In this document: in pieces, positions 1-5,276 of the stretch
How positions within the stretch are numbered: position 1 is the stretch's first letter
Layout: each line of letters starts with the position of its first letter
Origin: Methylomonas sp.
Lineage (GTDB): Bacteria > Pseudomonadota > Gammaproteobacteria > Methylococcales > Methylomonadaceae
Assembly: GCA_026990815.1 (NCBI GenBank)
Contig: JALXCS010000261.1
Coordinates: forward strand, 7,525 to 14,541
Length of the DNA stretch: 7,017 bases
Direction: 5' to 3'
Position numbers and translations under genes: made by a program
The notes under the pieces: generated by a model
What the model was told of the DNA's origin: nothing
The model's database searches: none
The model's input: only the letters and a program-made list of their open reading frames with translations

Positions 1-283
1 CGCTTTTTGCGCCTTGCTCAGAATATTTTTCTGGTTCAAGTTTCTCGTGTGCTGTTGGATCTGAGTTGTCGGCAAGCCAGCTGAATTGGGAGAGTTTTTG
101 TTCTAATTGTTGATTTTCTTGCGGGTTTAGCTCAACAGGTTGAAATTGACCGGGGAAAAAGTAAGTGTTGATTACCCAGATAGTGATACCAACAGATAAT
201 AAGATGGTAAGCAAAATTCCACCGATTATAAATAAAACATTCTTGCCTTGATTTTCTGGTTCACCGTTGTCGGGATTATTCAT
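1..283 (-). CDS. N-terminus of an unidentified single-pass membrane protein (partial, runs off the left edge)
   Basis: Reading the complement from the ATG at 281-283 gives an open frame of 94 codons to the window edge with no stop. The product begins MNNPDNGEPENQ, a polar, Asn/Glu-rich cytoplasmic stretch. One strong hydrophobic segment follows at about residues 16-38 (starting VLFIIGGILLTILL), then FFPGQFQPVEL and a Gln/Glu-rich, probably helical stretch (residues 53-66, LNPQENQQLEQKL). This predicts an inner-membrane anchor with the rest in the periplasm. A purine-rich AAAGG lies about 7 bases before the ATG and supports this start. The gene is transcribed away from the binding-protein gene at 600, so the two share the 284-599 region. 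I do not recognise the family. From memory, proteins with this anchor and an FP-x-F-x-P-V motif occur as uncharacterised proteins in gammaproteobacteria, sometimes with doubtful automatic names. No function is claimed. Confidence 0.75.
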   Translation of the reverse strand, partial: MNNPDNGEPENQGKNVLFIIGGILLTILLSVGITIWVINTYFFPGQFQPVELNPQENQQLEQKLSQFSWLADNSDPTAHEKLEPEKYSEQGAKS

Positions 284-309
284 TTTGTTTTGCCTTTAAA
301 TTTAATTTG

Positions 310-338
310 ATCATGCCACAAGCTAAATTGTTTAACAA
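310..338 (-). promoter_or_regulatory. Candidate sigma70-type promoter for the left-edge membrane protein gene
   Basis: On the minus strand, TTGTTA (complement of 333-338) is followed after exactly 17 bases by CATGAT (complement of 310-315). Each matches its sigma70 consensus hexamer at four of six positions. The bases TGG directly before CATGAT form an extended -10 (TGn) element. Transcription would start near 303, giving a leader of about 20 bases that contains the AAAGG ribosome site. The spacing and extended -10 are favourable, but in AT-rich DNA such matches also arise by chance. Confidence 0.35.
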
Positions 339-479
339 CACGATTTTTCCATATAAATTCTTTTTTTCTTGTTTCTATTTTGGGCTAATTATCTTTATTT
401 ACATAAGCATAAATACTAAATCGTTTTCATTGCTAGGGAAAGTGGGTTACCATGCAGATTAATCATTGAAATTACCAGT

Positions 480-511
480 ATATCGATGTTCGATATGGAT
501 TTATTCGATAT
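480..511. repeat. Three ATATCGA/TCGATAT half-sites: inverted repeat plus an added direct repeat, possible operator
   Basis: ATATCGA at 480-486 and TCGATAT at 490-496 form a perfect 7-base inverted repeat around TGT. The eight bases TTCGATAT at 489-496 recur exactly at 504-511, so their starts are 15 bases apart. Three related half-sites in 32 bases, about 90 bases before the binding-protein start codon, look like a regulator binding site. The regulator is unknown. The dyad could also simply form a small hairpin in RNA. Confidence 0.4.
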
Positions 512-517
512 TTTGGT

Positions 518-549
518 AACTTGGTCAAGTTGGCAAGCTAAGCCAATTT
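518..549. repeat. Two overlapping inverted repeats in the leader of the binding-protein gene
   Basis: AACTTG (518-523) and CAAGTT (526-531) are a perfect 6-base dyad separated by GT. Overlapping it, AAGTTGGC (527-534) can pair with GCCAATTT (542-549) over eight positions including one G-T wobble, with a 7-base loop. A run of seven A follows at 550-556. The right arm of the first dyad shares bases 527-531 with the left arm of the second, so in RNA the two hairpins would be mutually exclusive. They could be an operator or a leader structure. Whether the region is transcribed is unknown, because no convincing promoter was found nearby. Confidence 0.3.
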
Positions 550-593
550 AAAAAAATACCAATGGTTATATTTGTTTCAAGCGGATTAACTAA

Positions 594-599
594 GAGGGA
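594..599 (+). promoter_or_regulatory. Unusually close ribosome-binding sequence before the binding-protein start
   Basis: The only purine-rich Shine-Dalgarno-like sequence, GAGG at 594-597, ends two bases before the ATG at 600, whereas 5-9 bases is usual. An in-frame TAA at 591-593 rules out an upstream start in this frame, and no ATG, GTG or TTG occurs in the next 25 codons. The ATG at 600 is therefore the only sensible start, and initiation there is predicted to be weak. Confidence 0.5.
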
Positions 600-1580
600 A
601 TGTTTCACAATTACTCAAAAAGTAAAATTCTTGCCATTATCAATTTTGCATTAATAGCGCTGATTGTTACTGCTTGTAATTCATTTACTGAGCCAGAACC
701 CCAATTGCGTATTGGAACTAATACTTGGACTGGCTATGAGCTGCTATATCTTGCTCGCCAGCTTGGTTATTATGATGAATCGCAACTTAGACTGGTCGAA
801 TTTAATTCAGCTTCAGACGTTTTAACCGCATTTAGAAACGGTTCACTTGAAGCGGCGGCGCTGACACTTGATGAAACACTGACACTGTTACAGGATGGTT
901 TTGCACTGAAGATTATTTTAGTTGTGGATTTTTCCAACGGCGGAGATGTTTTGTTGGGTAAGCCGCATCTGAAGTCTTTGGATATGTTGCATGGTAAAAC
1001 AATTGCTGTGGAAAATACTGCGACAGGTGCTGTTTTGTTGGATGGGGCTTTGCAAGCTGCAAATCTGGACGTGGCAGATGTGGAAATTGTCAGTTGCACA
1101 TGGAATGAACATGAAAAGTGTTTTCAAAGTGCGGATGCTGTCGTAACTTTTGATCCGGCAAAAACACGATTACTAAGACAGGGAGCTGTGCAACTGTTTG
1201 ATAGTAGTCAAATTCCTGATCGTATAGTTGACGTGTTGGTAGTACGAGAGAAGGTTTTAGCAGATGATCGGATTGCTCTTGGTCAGTTAATGCAGGGTTA
1301 TTTTAATGCACGGCAATATTATTTTGAAAATCAAAAAAAAGCGGCAGGATTAATGGCGCCACGAATGGCATTGACTGCTGAAGAAGTGATGAAAGCTTTT
1401 GAAGGTATTACATTGCCTGATCTTGGAGAAAATCATGCTTTACTTGATAGTAAGGCAGCTGGTATTCAGAAAATAACTTTAAGACTACGGGACTTGATGC
1501 TGCAACAAAATCTACTTAGAAAAGCTGTTAATGTCAGCGTACTTGCCAATAGTTCATTTTTGCCAGATCTTTTCCAATGA
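600..1580 (+). CDS. NitT/TauT-type (NMT1/SsuA-like) periplasmic substrate-binding lipoprotein
   Basis: The 326-residue product begins with a lipoprotein signal: Lys at 7 and 9, a hydrophobic core at about 10-22 and a lipobox V-T-A-C with Cys26 as the lipidated residue. Asn at +2 is not the inner-membrane retention Asp, so under the enterobacterial Lol rule it could go to the outer membrane. The mature part fits periplasmic binding proteins of the nitrate/sulfonate/taurine and NMT1/THI5-like group. The signs are GTNTWTGYELLYLARQLGYY at 39-58, the LHGKTIAVE hinge-type motif at 130-138, NEHEKCF at 169-175 and AVVTFDP at 180-186, followed by an I-P-D-R-I-V-D-V-L-V-V stretch. Length is normal for the family. 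Cys166 and Cys174 are the only other cysteines and could form a disulfide. The ligand cannot be read from sequence. The stop overlaps the kinase start (ATGA, 1577-1580), implying co-translation. No permease or ATPase gene adjoins it, so a sensory rather than transport role is inferred. Confidence 0.88.
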   Translation: MFHNYSKSKILAIINFALIALIVTACNSFTEPEPQLRIGTNTWTGYELLYLARQLGYYDESQLRLVEFNSASDVLTAFRNGSLEAAALTLDETLTLLQDGFALKIILVVDFSNGGDVLLGKPHLKSLDMLHGKTIAVENTATGAVLLDGALQAANLDVADVEIVSCTWNEHEKCFQSADAVVTFDPAKTRLLRQGAVQLFDSSQIPDRIVDVLVVREKVLADDRIALGQLMQGYFNARQYYFENQKKAAGLMAPRMALTAEEVMKAFEGITLPDLGENHALLDSKAAGIQKITLRLRDLMLQQNLLRKAVNVSVLANSSFLPDLFQ

Positions 1581-3916
1581 CAAAGCCTGCTCGTTCCATT
1601 TCAATTCAATTGTGGTTGCCGCTCCTTGTGGTTTGTATCGGGACCATTATTTGGGCGATTATGACCTGGCAGGAGTATACACTTCTCAAAACGAATTTGA
1701 TCAAGAATAGCGAGCAACTTATTCAGCAAGACATGACCTTACTGCAAAATGAGTTGCAGACAGAAATACGCAAGGGTTTTTACGATGAGGCAGAGCAAGC
1801 GGTAACCATAAGAGGGGTTAATAATCATTATAAAAATTTGGTGTTGGTTGATGACCAGGGCCGAGTTCTTTTTAGTACCAGGCTCGCATACAAAAGAAAA
1901 TCTGTAACTGAGGTATTGCCGATTTTTGACAAGCGTCAATTTGACGAGGTGTCAAGTCGAAAACATGCAAATGTTACGTTGGCGGAAGATCAGTGCCGCT
2001 TTTTTTCATATTTTCCAGTGATATTGGAGCGTCGCTCCAATGAAATACGGTCTCGACGGGTAGGAGTAATTTTTCTGGAATACGATATTTCTCGGGATAT
2101 GCAAGCAATCATATCTCGGTTATTAAAAAACAGTTTGTTGATTGCACTGATTCTGATTATTACCTTGGGACTATTGTTTTTATTCATCAAGTTTTTTATC
2201 ACCAGACCGATTAACCAGTTGGTTACTAACACCGGGAAAATTGCGGCTGGTCATTATGAAACAACGAGTAATATCAGTGGCAATGGTGAAATTGCCCAAT
2301 TGTTTAAAGCGCTAAATGACATGAGTCAACAGCTCTGTAAACGAGAACAGCAACTTGATGAAGCCATGACCGAACTGCAAAATAAAGAACGCTGGCAAGA
2401 CCAGCTATTGAATACATTGCCTAATGGCGTACAGGAAAGTGATGTAAATGGATTAATTACTTTTAGTAATGATGCGCATCATCGAATGCTTGGCGTTAAA
2501 AATGGAAAATTAATTGGTCAATACATCTGGGATTACCAGCCGGATGAAGACAATAAGGCGGCGCTTGCTGAATATCTGGAATTTCTGCTTAAAGAGCAGC
2601 CAAAACCAACGCCGTATATTACCTTCAATAAAAGTGTTGATGGCCGAGATCTTTTTCTTGAAATTATCTGGGATTACCAGCGAAATGAAGCAGGAGAAAT
2701 TATTGGATTTATTAGCATCATCTCTGATATTACTGAGCGTAAACTGGTTGAAGAGTCATTACGCCGTTCACAGAAAATGGAAGCTATCGGTCAGTTAACG
2801 GGTGGTATTGCACACGATTTTAATAATATTCTAGGCATTATCACTGGGCATCTTAGTCTCCTTGAACTGGAACATGATCTAGGAAGTAAGGCGCAACAAC
2901 GTTTAGAAATTATTAACCAAACCATCCGGCGTGCAGTGGATTTGACGCGTCAATTGTTGAATTTTTCAAGCCGTCAGGCTTCATTCACTGAAGTAGTTGA
3001 TATCAATCATTTGATTAATCGCATTGAGCATTTGCTGACACAGTCACTAACGCCCCAGGTTGAAATAGAATACCAGTATGCTGAGCAACTATGGCTAACA
3101 GAAATTAATCCAGGTGAATTTGAAGATGCGTTGCTTAATCTTGCCCTTAATGCACGTGATGCTATGGCTGGGCAAGGTAAATTAACGATTGAAACCCATA
3201 ACAGTATCCTCGATGCGGGATATTGTTCTATCAATCCAGGGGTTGCTGCCGGTGAATATGTGCAAATTACAGTGAGTGATACCGGGATTGGTATTCCACT
3301 GGAACAGCAGGAACGAATCTTCGAGCCTTTTTTTACTACCAAAGAGCCGGGTAAGGGTACTGGTTTGGGGTTGTCAATGGTATTTGGATTTGTCAAACGC
3401 TCATGTGGCCATATTAAGGTTTATTCTGAACCGGGTATTGGCACCACCTTTCGTCTCTATTTACCCAGATCTGTTGGAAAAAAGCAGCAATCAGATCTGC
3501 AATCACAGCAGACCCAATCAGTTTTGCCTGAAGGAACTGGTTCCATTTTGGTGGTTGATGATGAATTGGCATTGCTGAATTTGGTTGAAGAGACCCTAAA
3601 ACTTCAGGGTTACAAAGTCATAACTGCCGGTAATGCAATAGAAGCATTAGAAAAATTAAAACAACATCCTGAAATAGATTTATTGTTCAGCGATGTTGTG
3701 ATGCCAGGTGGACTCAATGGATATGAATTAGCTGAAAAGTCAGTAAAATTGTATCCTGGTTTAAAAGTACTTTTGACTTCAGGGTATACAGAAACCGCCA
3801 TCGCAAAAAATGGTCAAGCGCGATTTAATGCCAATTTGCTTAGTAAGCCATATACCTTGGAAGAACTATCAAGGCAAATTCGAGAGGCTTTGGCAGGTGT
3901 TAAAAAACAATTCTGA
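1577..3916 (+). CDS. Hybrid sensor histidine kinase: Cache-like sensor, HAMP, PAS, HisKA, HATPase, receiver
   Basis: A 779-residue inner-membrane kinase. Membrane helices lie at about 12-30 and 186-207 and enclose a roughly 155-residue periplasmic domain. That domain has a long first helix (about 35-78) and strands such as NLVLVDDQGRVLFSTR (87-102), which suggest a PDC/Cache fold. HAMP follows with Pro211 and a Gly-Asn-Gly-Glu connector (235-238), then a coiled coil (about 250-275) and a PAS domain (about 275-390, ending SDITERK). HisKA carries the phospho-accepting His413 in GGIAHDFNNIL. The ATPase domain has Asn525 (N box), Asp568 in DTGIGIP, the FEPFFTTK motif and the GTGLGLSM box from 594. 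The C-terminal receiver keeps the acidic pair Asp661/Asp662, phospho-acceptor Asp706, Thr734 and Lys757, so all catalytic residues are present. No HPt or DNA-binding output domain follows, so the receiver probably tunes the kinase or passes phosphate to a partner encoded elsewhere. The start overlaps the upstream stop, so translation is probably coupled to the binding protein. Confidence 0.93.
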   Translation: MTKPARSISIQLWLPLLVVCIGTIIWAIMTWQEYTLLKTNLIKNSEQLIQQDMTLLQNELQTEIRKGFYDEAEQAVTIRGVNNHYKNLVLVDDQGRVLFSTRLAYKRKSVTEVLPIFDKRQFDEVSSRKHANVTLAEDQCRFFSYFPVILERRSNEIRSRRVGVIFLEYDISRDMQAIISRLLKNSLLIALILIITLGLLFLFIKFFITRPINQLVTNTGKIAAGHYETTSNISGNGEIAQLFKALNDMSQQLCKREQQLDEAMTELQNKERWQDQLLNTLPNGVQESDVNGLITFSNDAHHRMLGVKNGKLIGQYIWDYQPDEDNKAALAEYLEFLLKEQPKPTPYITFNKSVDGRDLFLEIIWDYQRNEAGEIIGFISIISDITERKLVEESLRRSQKMEAIGQLTGGIAHDFNNILGIITGHLSLLELEHDLGSKAQQRLEIINQTIRRAVDLTRQLLNFSSRQASFTEVVDINHLINRIEHLLTQSLTPQVEIEYQYAEQLWLTEINPGEFEDALLNLALNARDAMAGQGKLTIETHNSILDAGYCSINPGVAAGEYVQITVSDTGIGIPLEQQERIFEPFFTTKEPGKGTGLGLSMVFGFVKRSCGHIKVYSEPGIGTTFRLYLPRSVGKKQQSDLQSQQTQSVLPEGTGSILVVDDELALLNLVEETLKLQGYKVITAGNAIEALEKLKQHPEIDLLFSDVVMPGGLNGYELAEKSVKLYPGLKVLLTSGYTETAIAKNGQARFNANLLSKPYTLEELSRQIREALAGVKKQF
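2023..2041. repeat. Perfect 8-base inverted repeat inside the kinase sensor-domain coding region
   Basis: ATTGGAGC (2023-2030) and GCTCCAAT (2034-2041) are exact reverse complements around GTC. The repeat lies in codons for residues 149-155 (I-L-E-R-R-S-N), in a charged turn of the periplasmic domain just before VGVIFLEYD. It could be chance, a structured mRNA element or a copy of a small dispersed palindrome. A single copy in one window cannot decide this. Confidence 0.4.
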
Positions 3917-3931
3917 ATAAATAAGATTATG

Positions 3932-3975
3932 TTTCCGTTGGAAAGGATATGGTATTCGAAAATGTTTCAATACCA
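3932..3975. terminator. Possible bidirectional terminator between convergent genes (two tandem hairpins)
   Basis: The kinase stop (3914-3916) and the M48 protease stop (3967-3969) face each other across 50 bases. Two dyads lie here. TTTCC (3932-3936) pairs with GGAAA (3940-3944) around GTT. TGGTATT (3950-3956) pairs with AATACCA (3969-3975), continuing after a bulged C as GAAA (3958-3961) with TTTC (3965-3968) around the loop ATG. The second hairpin covers the M48 stop codon and its last codons. Stems are AT-rich and no clear U-tract follows on either strand, so intrinsic termination would be weak. The convergent position is the main argument. Confidence 0.35.
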
Positions 3976-4944
3976 AAGTCCATTAATGTGCCAGCGCGGT
4001 GGACGGTTAATTGGTTGACTGAATTTGGAATGAAAATTGTCATTGGCAACAATTTCAGAAAAGAGATTTTCATTACTAATATTTGGTTTTAATTCCATCA
4101 GTCGTTTGATGCGCGCCTCTGTTTCTGGATGAGTACGCAATAATGAAGGGACTGGTACATTGCGACCTGGAAGGAATACTTGCTCCATCCAACCACCCTG
4201 AGATTTTTCAATTTTAACCAATGCACTAGCCAGACTTTCCGGGTTGCCTGTCAATCGGGCGGCATTAAGATCGGCATCATATTCGCGGGTGCGTGAAAGC
4301 GCCAGTTGTGCCAAAGCACTCAAGTTGGGCGCAAAAATCATCAGCAGGATGGCAAACCAGTTGATTGGTTGACCGGACATCATGATTAACGGTAGATTCA
4401 TCAACAGTAAAAATTGCCCCATCAGGGAAATCATGCTGGTCGTACGGCTGAACATATCTGCAAGCCCCATCACCCATAAATCATTGTTACGAATATGGCT
4501 GATTTCGTGGGCTAATACAGCAATTAATTCAGGTAACTCCAGTTCTCTAACTAATCCATCTGTTATTGCAATGGCTGAATGGCTGCGAGTTCCAACAGAA
4601 AAAGCATTCAACATTTGGCTGGGTAGGTAATATAGCTCTGGAACGGAAGGCAGGTCAGCGCGTTTCGATAATATTTTTATTGCATTCCAGATTTCCGGCG
4701 CTTGTTCTGCACTAACGGGGGTCGCCCCATAAAGGTTCATGACCATTTTCGGGGCGATAAAAGAATTTACAAAAATACCTAGGATGCCAATAATAATCAG
4801 CATAATAACGCCGTCTTGCCCCCAGAACATCCACCCAAGTAAGGCAAAAAAACCGGCCATCACTGTCAATAATAGAATTGATTGAAGGAGATTTAATCCT
4901 GCATGTTGTAACCAGACGGTATCATCAATTTCATGATTGCTCAT
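3967..4944 (-). CDS. HtpX-like M48 family membrane zinc metalloprotease
   Basis: The 325-residue product has two hydrophobic helices near the N-terminus (about 20-41 and 45-64), then the M48 catalytic region. The zinc motif HEISH places ligands at His146 and His150 with catalytic Glu147. The third ligand is Glu221 in SRTREYDAD, the usual M48 second motif. Two further hydrophobic stretches at about 171-190 and 195-216 complete an HtpX-like topology. LNAFSVGTR (112-120) and THPETEARIKRL (271-282) are also typical of the family. HtpX proteases degrade damaged inner-membrane proteins from the cytoplasmic side. A tail of about 38 residues follows the usual end and finishes PPRWHINGLWY. The ATG lies five bases after the CbpM stop, and its ribosome site AGGATAA overlaps that stop, so translation is probably coupled. 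The name htpX itself is not given because this is a paralogue-rich family and the neighbours differ from classical htpX. Confidence 0.9.
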   Translation of the reverse strand: MSNHEIDDTVWLQHAGLNLLQSILLLTVMAGFFALLGWMFWGQDGVIMLIIIGILGIFVNSFIAPKMVMNLYGATPVSAEQAPEIWNAIKILSKRADLPSVPELYYLPSQMLNAFSVGTRSHSAIAITDGLVRELELPELIAVLAHEISHIRNNDLWVMGLADMFSRTTSMISLMGQFLLLMNLPLIMMSGQPINWFAILLMIFAPNLSALAQLALSRTREYDADLNAARLTGNPESLASALVKIEKSQGGWMEQVFLPGRNVPVPSLLRTHPETEARIKRLMELKPNISNENLFSEIVANDNFHSKFSQPINRPPRWHINGLWY

Positions 4945-4949
4945 ATTGG

Positions 4950-5270
4950 TTATCCTAAATTTTCCAGTCTGCTCAGGCGGGTGCGCATGGATTCAATTTC
5001 ATCCAGTAAATCAAGAGCCAGTGCCGCTCCGGCAGCATTTATGCCAAGATCATTCTCAAGTCGTAATGCACAACGAACACGCAACACACTAATACCCTGA
5101 AAGCGCCAATGTCTTGGATCCTGTCCTAAAGGATCTGCAATACCCTCTTCAACCAGGTCAAAAACACGTTCTGCTGGTACACGACAAATCTGGCATAGTT
5201 CTGCCAATGTTATTTCCAGGTTATCTTCCAATACATCACCTGATAACAAGTCCATCATTTGTTTAGTCAT
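4950..5270 (-). CDS. cbpM: Chaperone modulator CbpM, MerR-like partner of CbpA
   Basis: The 106-residue protein contains a winged-helix segment resembling MerR DNA-binding domains: LTLAELC-type helix at about 19-30 (ITLAELCQICRV), then VPAERVFDLVEEGIADPLG and a wing with HWRFQG (54-59). Next come LRVRCALRLENDLGIN and a leucine-rich helix (about 80-104) ending SMRTRLSRLENLG. This matches the CbpM/YccV-like modulator architecture, about 101 residues in E. coli. There CbpM binds the J-domain of CbpA and blocks its co-chaperone activity. The identity is strengthened by its place directly after cbpA, with six bases between the stop and this ATG. GGGAG about 11 bases before the ATG is a rather distant ribosome site, so coupling to cbpA translation is likely. 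Direct DNA binding by this protein is not established from sequence. Confidence 0.9.
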   Translation of the reverse strand: MTKQMMDLLSGDVLEDNLEITLAELCQICRVPAERVFDLVEEGIADPLGQDPRHWRFQGISVLRVRCALRLENDLGINAAGAALALDLLDEIESMRTRLSRLENLG

Positions 5271-5276
5271 AATGAA

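Larger units (their letters stand above)
284..599. other. Non-coding region between divergent genes, AT-rich
   Basis: This 316-base stretch separates the left-edge gene from the binding-protein gene, which are transcribed away from each other. No open frame of useful length is present on either strand. Bases 284-345 hold the candidate promoter of the left gene. Bases 346-470 are AT-rich with T-runs (for example 361-367) and no structure I can name. Bases 480-549 hold the repeats listed separately. Poor sigma70 candidates for the rightward gene are TTGAAA at 466-471 with no -10 at proper spacing, TTGGCA at 530-535 with only A-rich sequence at the -10 position, and TATATT at 567-572 with no -35. 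Confidence 0.8.

Noticed and set aside
346..470. A small RNA or short gene in the AT-rich part of the divergent region
   Set aside because: No frame with a start and ribosome site longer than a few codons, and no GC-rich stem followed by a T-run that would mark a small RNA terminator.
2990..3400. Minus-strand frame of 129 codons (3007-3396) opposite the kinase ATPase domain
   Set aside because: The opposite strand encodes well-conserved ATP-binding motifs. The antisense product is low-complexity Ser/Pro-rich and has no visible ribosome site.
3967..4944. C-terminal WY of the M48 protease as a ligand for the PDZ domains of the nearby Do protease
   Set aside because: In HtpX topology the C-terminus is cytoplasmic while the PDZ domains of Do proteases are periplasmic, so they should not meet.
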